Below, one piece after another: positions 25,533 to 32,863 of a DNA stretch of 43,278 bases. Numbering within the stretch: the stretch's first letter is position 1; each line of letters opens with the position of its first letter. The notes under the pieces are model-generated. The model searched no databases. It was not told where the DNA came from and was given only the letters and a program-made list of their open reading frames with translations. The DNA comes from Bordetella parapertussis (GTDB taxonomy: Bacteria; Pseudomonadota; Gammaproteobacteria; Burkholderiales; Burkholderiaceae_E): NCBI GenBank assembly GCA_945872335.1, contig CAMBZS010000004.1, positions 1 to 43,278 on the forward strand, read 5' to 3'. The position numbers were made by a program, and so were the translations under genes.

Positions 25533-25553
25533 GGGCGCATGCGGGCCGGAGGA

Positions 25554-26696
25554 TCAGGCAATTCTGCCGGTGCGCGCGAGCGACACTGCGGCCGCCACGA
25601 TCACCAGCACACATCCGGCGAGCGCAAAAACCGCGGTGACCTCTGTGAGCTGGCGCCGCTCGAGCGTAAGGCGCGAGCTGAGCTCTTTGTAGATTCGGCG
25701 CAGGTCGAGAGCGTCGTTCGCACGGAAATAGTCGCCCAGTGTGATGTCGGCGATCTTCTTCAGTGCCTCCTCATCGAGTCGCACCCGCATCGACATGCCT
25801 TGAGCGTTGAGCGTGATGCCTTCTGGCGTACCCACCCCGACGGTGAAGATGCGAACGCCTTGCTGCGCGGCGAGTTCGGCCATCTTGAGCGTATCGGGCC
25901 CGGTATTGCCCTGGCCGTCGGTGAGCAGGACGATTGCCGCACTGCGGTTGGATCCTGGCTCCGCCGGGGGGCTGGTTTTGGGTGGCTCCTGGCTTCCTGA
26001 GCGGGCGCCCGACGCTGTGCCGCCCGCCGTGCCGGCGCTGTCGCGTCCCGGCGCTCCGCGCAGCGGCGTGCCACCAGCGCCCGGGCGAGGTCCGTCGCCC
26101 GAGGCCTCGTTGAGAATTTTCTGTACGTCGATGCCTGCGCCCGGCAACAACTCGGCGAGGCTCACCAGGATGCCGCTCCCGATGGCCGAGCCACGCTGAA
26201 GCTGCAGTGAGTCGATCGCCTGGTAGAGATCGTCCCGCTCGGTCGTGGGAGACTGGACGACCGCCGCGGTGCCGGAGATGGCGACCACACCGACCCGCAG
26301 CCGCGATGGCATGCCATCTATGAAACTGCGGGCAGCCGCCTGAGCGGCTTCGATACGACTGGGTTTGACGTCGGCAGCGCGCATGCTGCCTGACGTGTCG
26401 ATCGCCAGGATGACCGACTCGACCGCCGTGGGCATGAGCAGCATGGCCCGGGGGCGAGCCACGGCGATGAGGAGCAGCGCGAGCCCGGCCAGCGCGATCA
26501 AGCCCGGACCATAGCGACCCAGGAAACCCCAAAGGCCCGAGTGCGTAAGCGCCTGAGGGACCATGCCTGGGTAGCGGGAATGGGCGCGCGAACGGGTGAA
26601 ACGAAGCAGCAGCATGGCGAGCGCTGCCAGCGGCACGATTGCGAGCAGCCAGAGAAGTATCGGCCACAGAAAGCTGAGGGTCCGCAGATCAATCAT
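25554..26696 (-). CDS. VWA-domain membrane protein (BatA-like)
   Basis: This 380-residue protein has two N-terminal membrane helices (about 12-31 and 63-80), a von Willebrand factor A domain and a C-terminal helix (about 350-375). The metal-dependent adhesion site is intact: AIDTSGSM (Asp100, Ser102, Ser104). A glycine/proline/serine-rich insert of about 50 residues (199-252) interrupts the VWA domain before AAIVLLTDGQGNTG. It overlaps the DUF58 gene by ATGA. VWA proteins next to MoxR and DUF58 are thought to form a membrane complex with the MoxR ATPase; the cellular role in this group is mostly unknown. It converges with the kinase fragment after 21 bases. Confidence 0.9.
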   Translation of the reverse strand: MIDLRTLSFLWPILLWLLAIVPLAALAMLLLRFTRSRAHSRYPGMVPQALTHSGLWGFLGRYGPGLIALAGLALLLIAVARPRAMLLMPTAVESVILAIDTSGSMRAADVKPSRIEAAQAAARSFIDGMPSRLRVGVVAISGTAAVVQSPTTERDDLYQAIDSLQLQRGSAIGSGILVSLAELLPGAGIDVQKILNEASGDGPRPGAGGTPLRGAPGRDSAGTAGGTASGARSGSQEPPKTSPPAEPGSNRSAAIVLLTDGQGNTGPDTLKMAELAAQQGVRIFTVGVGTPEGITLNAQGMSMRVRLDEEALKKIADITLGDYFRANDALDLRRIYKELSSRLTLERRQLTEVTAVFALAGCVLVIVAAAVSLARTGRIA

Positions 26697-27745
26697 GGCA
26701 CGCGGTCCCGTCCGGCCGGACGCGATGCGGCGGCCGCACCGAACGCGCCGGCCGACAGCTGCGAGCGGCGCTTTCGCAGTTGCAGGAAGCGGAGCAGCGA
26801 TTCATCGAGCGGCTCATCGGTGGCAAGTTCCAGGCAATCCACGCCGCTGCGCGCCAGTGCTTCGCGGAGCTGCGTTTCACGCCCGCTCGCGGCCTGGGCG
26901 AAGCGCTCGCGAAAGCGGGGGTCGCTGCTGTCCACCCAAAGCAACTCGCCGGTTTCGGCGTCCTGCAGGGCGATCATCCCGAGGTCGGGCAGCTCGACTT
27001 CAAGCGGATCGAAGAGCCGCACCGCCACCACGTCGTGGCGTCGGGCGAGTTGCGACAGCGCCTGATCCCAACCGGGCAGGCTGATGAAATCGGACACGAC
27101 AAACACCACCGACCGACGCTTGATTGCTGCCAGCGCATCAGAGAGCAGCGCGCCGAGTTCGGTGGCATCGTGCGGCGTGCCGCCGGTTTGCGCAGCATCA
27201 ATGCTTCGCATCAGATGGAGTACATGCCGACGCCCCGACCGCGCTTGTACGAAAGCGTTGTCGTGATGACTGCCCGCGTGGATCAGCGCACCGATCCGGT
27301 TGCCGCGGCGTGTGAGCAGCCTAGCCACTACGGCGCTGAATTCGAGTGCAAGCGTGCGCTTGGAAATCTGCCCGGATCCGAAGTCGACCGAGCCCGAAAG
27401 ATCAAGCAGCAGCCACGCTGCCACCTCGCGGTCTTCCTGATGCTCGCGCACATGGGGAACCTGCAACCGCGCTGTGACGTTCCAGTCGATGTGGCGCACA
27501 TCATCGTGTGGCATGTATTCGCGCAGATCGGCCAGGTCAAAGCCGCTGCCTCGGAAGAGCGTGCGGTAATCGCCCTGCAGAATGCCGTCGAGCCGGCGCA
27601 CGACTGTCCACTCCAGCTTCTTCAGCAGCCGCTCGGGATCGGTTCTGACCGTTTGCAGAGACGGCCCGCCCGCAGCCGCCAAGGCCCCGGTCGCGTTCGA
27701 TTCAGAGCCTGGGTCGGGCGCGCGCTTGCGGAACCAGCCAAACAT
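26693..27745 (-). CDS. DUF58 domain protein
   Basis: This 350-residue soluble protein has the DUF58 signature: FRGSGFDLADLREYMPHDD followed by VRHIDWNVTAR (about residues 65-95), then a VWA-like fold with LLLDLSGSVDFGSG and SVVFVVSDFISLPGW. Start 27745 (MFGWFRKRA) is preceded by GGAAAG at a suitable distance and lies 28 bases after the moxR stop; a longer start at 27799 would overlap moxR. DUF58 proteins almost always neighbour MoxR ATPases, as here. They are presumed partners in complex assembly or maturation, but no reaction is known. Confidence 0.9.
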   Translation of the reverse strand: MFGWFRKRAPDPGSESNATGALAAAGGPSLQTVRTDPERLLKKLEWTVVRRLDGILQGDYRTLFRGSGFDLADLREYMPHDDVRHIDWNVTARLQVPHVREHQEDREVAAWLLLDLSGSVDFGSGQISKRTLALEFSAVVARLLTRRGNRIGALIHAGSHHDNAFVQARSGRRHVLHLMRSIDAAQTGGTPHDATELGALLSDALAAIKRRSVVFVVSDFISLPGWDQALSQLARRHDVVAVRLFDPLEVELPDLGMIALQDAETGELLWVDSSDPRFRERFAQAASGRETQLREALARSGVDCLELATDEPLDESLLRFLQLRKRRSQLSAGAFGAAAASRPAGRDRVP

Positions 27746-27773
27746 GGGAGGGCGCTTTCCGAAGCCGGCCGGA

Positions 27774-28823
27774 TCAGGCCGACTCTCCCAGTCGGACATG
27801 GGTGGAGAGCGGCGTGTCGGGCGCAGGGATGGCTCTCAGCAGCTTGCCGATCAGTTGATCGGGGGAGAGGTTCTCGGAGAGCGCCTCGTAGCTCAGCACC
27901 AGGCGGTGACGAAGCACATCGGCCACCAGGTCGATCACATCGGCAGGCAGCACGTAGCTGCGTCCCCGCAGCAGGGCGAGGGCGCGGGCGCCTTCAATCA
28001 TGCTGATCGTGGCACGTGGGCTGGCCCCGAAGCCGATGTAGCGCGCGAGCTCCGGCAGACCACAAGCTGCAGGGTTGCGGGTGGCAGCCACGATTTTCAC
28101 TGCAAACTGCACCAGCGCCGGATCGACATAGACGCGCCGGCATTCGGCCTGCAGCGTGGCGAGCTCCTCCGTGGTGGCCACCGGCGACACCTCAATCGCC
28201 GGACCGGTGACGCGCTCAACGATGACGAACTCTTCCTCTTCGGAGGGGTAGCCGACCAGCACTTTCATCATGAAGCGGTCGACCTGGGCCTCGGGCAGCG
28301 GGTAGGTGCCCTCGGTTTCGATCGGATTCTGTGTGGCCATCACAAGGAAGGGGTTCGGCAACCGATGGGTTTCGCCAGCGATGGTGACCTGGCGTTCCTG
28401 CATCACTTCGAGGAGTGCACTCTGCACCTTCGCGGGCGCGCGATTGATTTCATCGGCGAGCAGGAGGTTGGTGAAGACCGGCCCCAATGCAGTGGAGAAC
28501 TCGCTGGTTTTCTGGTTGAAGACGCGCGTTCCGACCAGATCGGCGGGCAGCAGATCGGGCGTGAACTGGATGCGCTTGAAGCTGCCGCGCAGTGTTCGCG
28601 CGAGCGTGTTCACGGTGAGCGTTTTAGCGAGGCCGGGCACACCCTCAACCAGCAGATGACCTCGGGCCAGCATGGCCACCAGCACGCGCTCCAGGAAGGC
28701 ATCCTGTCCCACGACAACGCGTTTGACCTCATAGAGCACCTGCTCCATTCGGGCGGCGACTTCATTGCGCAGCGGGGCGGTGCCCGGCCGGTTCCAGGCG
28801 GGGTTCGATTCCTGGGCTTGCAT
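27774..28823 (-). CDS. moxR: MoxR-family AAA+ ATPase
   Basis: This 349-residue AAA+ ATPase has Walker A in LVEGVPGLAKTLTVNTLA, Walker B in LLLADEINRAPAKVQSALLEVM and sensor 1 in LVMATQNPIETEGTYPLPEAQ, then the AAA lid. The start at 28823 has AGGAAG nine bases upstream on the minus strand. MoxR proteins act as chaperone-like ATPases helping assemble or activate metal enzymes and envelope complexes with VWA partners. The operon order is S1C protease, moxR, DUF58, VWA, which suggests a proteolysis and remodelling module in the envelope. Confidence 0.94.
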   Translation of the reverse strand: MQAQESNPAWNRPGTAPLRNEVAARMEQVLYEVKRVVVGQDAFLERVLVAMLARGHLLVEGVPGLAKTLTVNTLARTLRGSFKRIQFTPDLLPADLVGTRVFNQKTSEFSTALGPVFTNLLLADEINRAPAKVQSALLEVMQERQVTIAGETHRLPNPFLVMATQNPIETEGTYPLPEAQVDRFMMKVLVGYPSEEEEFVIVERVTGPAIEVSPVATTEELATLQAECRRVYVDPALVQFAVKIVAATRNPAACGLPELARYIGFGASPRATISMIEGARALALLRGRSYVLPADVIDLVADVLRHRLVLSYEALSENLSPDQLIGKLLRAIPAPDTPLSTHVRLGESA

Positions 28824-28843
28824 GGGACAGACTTCCTGTAAGT

Positions 28844-29842
28844 TCAGAACGGGGGAATGCCGATCGCGGTGCCGGCACTTTCGATGGTGACAGCAAAGCC
28901 GATGCCTACGAATGTTCGCGCAGAGGTGGGGTTGAGAATGGCGGTGACGATACCCACCACTTCACCCGACAGGGTGACGAGCGGGCCACCTGAATTGCCA
29001 GGGTTCGCCGCCGCGTCGAACTGAATGAGGCCTTTCAACGGGCGCTCGCCCTCTTCGGATTTGAATTCGCGATTGAGGCCCGACACCACGCCGGCGCTGA
29101 CTGATGGGCCAATGCCAAACGGAAAGCCAACGGCCACCACCTCGTCGCCCGGCGCCAGGCGGTTGCTCGCGCCGAGCGTGGCCGGAGGTAGGTCATCGGG
29201 AATTTCCTTGGGCTTGAGCACGGCAAGATCATTGTCAGGCTGGGCGCCTGCGAGCGTGGCAGTGGTTTCGCTGCCGTCAAAAAACGTGACGCGAAGTTCC
29301 TCGGCGCCCGCCACCACATGCAGATTGGTGAGCAGCGTGCCGTCTTCCATGATCACCACGCCGGTGCCCGTGCCCCGCTCCTTCAGCCCGGCCTCGGGCT
29401 CACTGGGGTCGATCGCGTAGCCGCGAATTCTCACAACCGATTGCCGGACGGCTTCGGCTGCGCGCGCGGCGCGCGAGGGCAGATCGCGGGTTTCAAGGGT
29501 GTGGAGCACCGCTGCGTCGATGTCTTCCTGGGTGAGCTGGGTTTGGGGTGGGGCCAGCGCATCGCGGATCAGAACAATGGCGAGAGCCAGTACGATGCCG
29601 GCAAAAAATGCCGAGACCTGACCATATTTCGCCAGACGCGAACGCAGGCGAGCGCGCAAACCCTGCGCACTTGGGCCTTCCGGGTGGCTGCTGGGGCTGA
29701 CGCGCTCGCCGGGTTTGGGCGGGCTGCTGGGTAAGGGCGCGCGACTAACCGCCGGCTCCGATCGGCGCATGGCGCCGCTACTCCCCGGGGAGCGGTCTTC
29801 GCTGGGACGTGACCGGCTGCTGTAGAGCGAACCGCGGCGCAT
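28844..29842 (-). CDS. Membrane-anchored trypsin-like serine protease (S1C/HtrA family, no PDZ)
   Basis: This 332-residue protein begins with a proline/serine-rich cytoplasmic tail (1-60), then a basic stretch and a single membrane helix (about 76-93). The protease domain has the full catalytic triad: His175 in LTNLHVVAG, Asp205 in QPDNDLAVL and Ser284 in NPGNSGGPL. It ends shortly after the protease domain, with no PDZ domain, unlike DegP/DegS. A later start at 29770 is possible because the ribosome site at 29842 is weak. It lies 20 bases upstream of moxR and diverges from a second VWA gene across only 51 bases. Confidence 0.9.
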   Translation of the reverse strand: MRRGSLYSSRSRPSEDRSPGSSGAMRRSEPAVSRAPLPSSPPKPGERVSPSSHPEGPSAQGLRARLRSRLAKYGQVSAFFAGIVLALAIVLIRDALAPPQTQLTQEDIDAAVLHTLETRDLPSRAARAAEAVRQSVVRIRGYAIDPSEPEAGLKERGTGTGVVIMEDGTLLTNLHVVAGAEELRVTFFDGSETTATLAGAQPDNDLAVLKPKEIPDDLPPATLGASNRLAPGDEVVAVGFPFGIGPSVSAGVVSGLNREFKSEEGERPLKGLIQFDAAANPGNSGGPLVTLSGEVVGIVTAILNPTSARTFVGIGFAVTIESAGTAIGIPPF

Positions 29843-29893
29843 GGCTGGAAGCTGACCCTGGATGGCTGTCGGTGGTAGAGTGGGACACTAGCA

Positions 29894-30985
29894 TTGAATC
29901 CAAAAGCCGTGCGATTCATCTGGCCCGATTTTCTCTGGGGTCTGCTGGCGCTGCCGCTCCTGGTGGCGCTCTATGTATGGCTCCTTCGCCGCCGACGGCG
30001 AAACGCTGTGCGCTACGCGAGCCTGACCCTGATCCGACAGGCGATTGGGCCGGGTCAGCGCTGGCGTCGTCACGTGCCGCCCGCGCTGCTCTTGGTCAGC
30101 ATTGCGGCCGGTTTGGTTGCGGCCGCGCGTCCGGCAGCCAATGTGGTGTTGCCCGCCGATTACATGACGATCGTGCTGGCGATCGATGTGTCGCGCAGCA
30201 TGCTCGCCAACGACGTCGAGCCCAACCGCATTCACGCAGCCCAGGTAGCGGCGCGCGAATTCATCCGTGAGCTTCCCGACGGTATCCGGGTGGGGATTGT
30301 CACCTTCGCCGGGTCGGCCCAGGTCGTGCAGGGTGTCACTGACCGGAAGGAAGACCTGCTTGCGGCCATCGACCGGTTCCAGCTGCAGCGCGCCACCGCC
30401 ACCGGTAGCGGCCTGCTGGTGGCACTTGCCACGCTCATGCCCGAAGCGGGTATCGATCTGGAGTCACTGCTCTATGGCCAGGGATTCGGCCGAGACGGCG
30501 GCCGCGCCAAGGGCGCGATTGAAAGCCGAGCCGCGCCACCCCCTCCCAAGGCTGCGCCCAAGGCGCCGGCTGCGGCGGTCGCCCCAGGCACTTACACCGG
30601 TGGGGCCATTGTGCTGCTGTCCGATGGCCGGCGAACCAACGGTCCCGACCCGGTGATGGCTGCGCGCAAAGCGGCCGAGCTGGGGGTCCGGGTCTACACC
30701 GTGGGATTTGGCACCCCGAATGGCTCCATTCCTGGCTATGAGGGCTGGTCGTTTTACGTACGATTGGATGAAGAGGCGCTGAAAGCGGTTGCGAAGGTCA
30801 CCGAGGCCGAATATTTCTATGCGGGGTCTGCGGTCGATCTGCGCAAGGTCTATCAGCACCTCACTTCGCGCTTTGCGCTCGAACGCCGCGACACGGAAAT
30901 CGGCGCGTTGTTCGCGGCCGCTTCTGCCTTGCTGGGGTTGCTCGCCTTCGGGTTGTCCGCGATCTGGTTTCGGCGCTCGGTCTGA
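29894..30985 (+). CDS. VWA-domain membrane protein (BatA-like), second paralogue
   Basis: This 363-residue paralogue of the VWA protein at 25554-26696 shares its layout. It has N-terminal helices (about 12-30 and 62-78), a VWA domain and a C-terminal helix. The metal site reads AIDVSRSM (Asp98, Ser100, Ser102) and the following LANDVEPNRIHAAQVAAREFI closely tracks the sister's AADVKPSRIEAAQAAARSFI. It too carries a low-complexity alanine/proline insert before GAIVLLSDGRRTNGPDP. The start is uncertain: TTG at 29894 keeps the conserved N-terminus, and GTG at 29909 is an alternative. It is transcribed away from the protease/moxR operon. Confidence 0.88.
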   Translation: MNPKAVRFIWPDFLWGLLALPLLVALYVWLLRRRRRNAVRYASLTLIRQAIGPGQRWRRHVPPALLLVSIAAGLVAAARPAANVVLPADYMTIVLAIDVSRSMLANDVEPNRIHAAQVAAREFIRELPDGIRVGIVTFAGSAQVVQGVTDRKEDLLAAIDRFQLQRATATGSGLLVALATLMPEAGIDLESLLYGQGFGRDGGRAKGAIESRAAPPPPKAAPKAPAAAVAPGTYTGGAIVLLSDGRRTNGPDPVMAARKAAELGVRVYTVGFGTPNGSIPGYEGWSFYVRLDEEALKAVAKVTEAEYFYAGSAVDLRKVYQHLTSRFALERRDTEIGALFAAASALLGLLAFGLSAIWFRRSV

Positions 30986-31034
30986 AAGGTTCGCCCGGGT
31001 TTCGAACGGCACCTCGCGCATGACCCAGCAGGTT

Positions 31035-31056
31035 CCCCGCCGCCCGTCAGGCGGGG
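31035..31056. terminator. GC hairpin between convergent VWA and enoyl-CoA hydratase genes
   Basis: CCCCGCC (31035-31041) pairs with GGCGGGG (31050-31056) over an eight-base loop that contains the stop codon of the enoyl-CoA hydratase gene. Neither strand has a T-run after the stem, so termination may depend on Rho, but its position at a convergent junction fits a shared end. Confidence 0.4.
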
Positions 31057-31865
31057 TCTGCAAACTGCGCCGTACGCTTTTCCAGTTGCGCGCGCACCGC
31101 TTCGCGCTGGTTGGGGCGTTCCATGATCGCAATCTGTGCGTCGGACTCGCGCTGCAGGCGGGTGGCCTGATTCCCGGAGTAGGCGGCCGCCACCAACGCC
31201 TTGCTGGCACGGATGGCGTCGGGGTTGCGCGAGGCGATGTCCCGGGCCATGGCGAGTGCTGTGTCCAGCGGTGCATCGCTCAACTGGGTGGCGAGCCCCA
31301 TCGAGACCGCTTCGGCGCCACTGACGGTGCGTCCGGTGTAGGCGAGGTCTCGAATCCGGTCGGCGGGCATGAGTTCAGGCAGCACAATGAACGCGCCCAT
31401 GTCGGGGATGATTCCCCAGCGGATTTCCAGAAGCCCCAGCTTGGCCTCGGGCGATACGAGCCGAACGTCGGCGCCGAGGGCGATCTGCAGACCGCCGCCC
31501 AGGGCGGCGCCGTGAACGGCGGCGATGACGGGCACAGGAAGGCTCCGCCAGACCATCGCGGCATACTGCGGCACGTTGCAGTCTCCGTGCGAGCGGGGGC
31601 CCAGCCGCAGTGATGCGGCACTGTCGGCCTGACTGGCCATGGCCTGGAAGCGCCCCATGTCGAGCCCTGCGCAGAAAGCCTTGCCCACACCCGACAGCAC
31701 GACCGCCCGCAGGCCCGGCAGGGTCCGCAGCCGATCGCCCGTTGCGATCAGCGCATCGAACATGGCGCTGTCAAGCGCGTTGAGCTTGTCTGGACGATTG
31801 AGCCGGACGTCGGCCACCCCCTGGTCGATCGTGACCAGAACCCGCGTGTCGTCGATCGCTGACAT
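31047..31865 (-). CDS. Enoyl-CoA hydratase/isomerase family protein (crotonase)
   Basis: This 272-residue crotonase-fold enzyme has VRLNRPDKLNALDSAM near the N-terminus. The first oxyanion-hole segment is GKAFCAGLDMGRF and the second is VHGAALGGGLQIALGADVRL. The downstream WGIIPDMGAF has Asp where classical hydratases have a catalytic Glu (and P-D-M-G at that place is common in non-hydratase members), so hydration of enoyl-CoA should not be assumed. The start at 31865 has CGGAG upstream. It lies 32 bases after the CnoX-like gene and may be cotranscribed with it. Confidence 0.88.
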   Translation of the reverse strand: MSAIDDTRVLVTIDQGVADVRLNRPDKLNALDSAMFDALIATGDRLRTLPGLRAVVLSGVGKAFCAGLDMGRFQAMASQADSAASLRLGPRSHGDCNVPQYAAMVWRSLPVPVIAAVHGAALGGGLQIALGADVRLVSPEAKLGLLEIRWGIIPDMGAFIVLPELMPADRIRDLAYTGRTVSGAEAVSMGLATQLSDAPLDTALAMARDIASRNPDAIRASKALVAAAYSGNQATRLQRESDAQIAIMERPNQREAVRAQLEKRTAQFADPA

Positions 31866-31897
31866 GTCCGGTTCTCCGGCTGCAATGCTGAAGTGGG

Positions 31898-32749
31898 TCA
31901 GTATAGGCCCGCGCTTAACCGCCTGCGGTAGGTGCCCACGAGGGGTGGATCGCCGCACAACTCAAACGCCGCCAGCATGACTTTGCGCGCTGCGTCCTCA
32001 CGAAATTTTCGGTCGCGCCCGATGATCTCCAGGCACAGATCCATGCACGCTTGCCACCGGCTCTGTAGAAGCAGCCACTGTGCGAGCAGCAGTCGGTTCT
32101 CGAGAGTGTCGGAGGCTTCAAGCGCGCGCCGTAGCTCGCTTTCGTCTCGGCCGTGCTCGGGCAGCGCGGAGATGGCCTGCGCGGCGTCCAGCAGTTGCGC
32201 CACGGCCGCGAGCGCCAGGTCGCTTCGGGCTGCGACGCGAAGCGGCTCGAACGCTGTGGCCGCGTCGGTAGTTCGATTCATCGAGATCAGCAGTCGAACG
32301 TAGTCGGCGCGGACTTTGTCTTGCGCCGGATTGATGGCCAGTGCGGTGGCGTAGGCAGACGCTGCGTCCTCCAGGCGTCCCGCCGCCACCGCGTCCTGTG
32401 CCTCACGAACCTGATCGTCGCCCGGGCGGGGCAGATGCGGCGCGAGAAAGGCGTGAATCTGGCCCTCCGGCTTGGCGCCGACAAAACTGTCTACCGGTGC
32501 CCCATCACGAAACAACATCACCAGCGGGATGCTGCGGACCCGGAAACGGGCTGAGAGCTGTGGGTTCTCATCAGAGTTGATCTTGACCAGCCGGACCTGG
32601 CCCTCCAGCGCCTTTTCCACCCGCTCGAGCGCAGGGCCAAGCATCCGGCAGGGGCCGCACCACGGCGCCCAGAAGTCGACCAGAACGGGTTGAGTAAAGG
32701 AGACGCGAATGACTTCGCTTTCGAAGGATTGTTCGTTGACATCAATCAT
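31898..32749 (-). CDS. Thioredoxin-TPR fusion protein (CnoX/YbbN-like)
   Basis: This 283-residue protein has an N-terminal thioredoxin domain and a C-terminal tetratricopeptide-like helical half (about 120-283). The active site WCGPC (30-34) is complete, followed by cis-proline in VRSIPLVMLF. The E. coli homologue CnoX (YbbN) lacks the first cysteine and acts as a chaperone that hands substrates to GroEL; a full CxxC here suggests redox activity as well. It diverges from a YbbP-like permease across 114 bases. In E. coli, ybbN and ybbP also belong to one chromosomal neighbourhood, so this association is conserved. Confidence 0.92.
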   Translation of the reverse strand: MIDVNEQSFESEVIRVSFTQPVLVDFWAPWCGPCRMLGPALERVEKALEGQVRLVKINSDENPQLSARFRVRSIPLVMLFRDGAPVDSFVGAKPEGQIHAFLAPHLPRPGDDQVREAQDAVAAGRLEDAASAYATALAINPAQDKVRADYVRLLISMNRTTDAATAFEPLRVAARSDLALAAVAQLLDAAQAISALPEHGRDESELRRALEASDTLENRLLLAQWLLLQSRWQACMDLCLEIIGRDRKFREDAARKVMLAAFELCGDPPLVGTYRRRLSAGLY

Positions 32750-32863
32750 GGAAGTGTTGGAGAGGACGGGTTGAATGGCTGAGGTGCTGCGTCATCCTTG
32801 TCGATTTTAGGGCGAGCGGCGCAGCCTTCAAGTGTCCCGGGTATCCTCCGAGACAATCCCATC

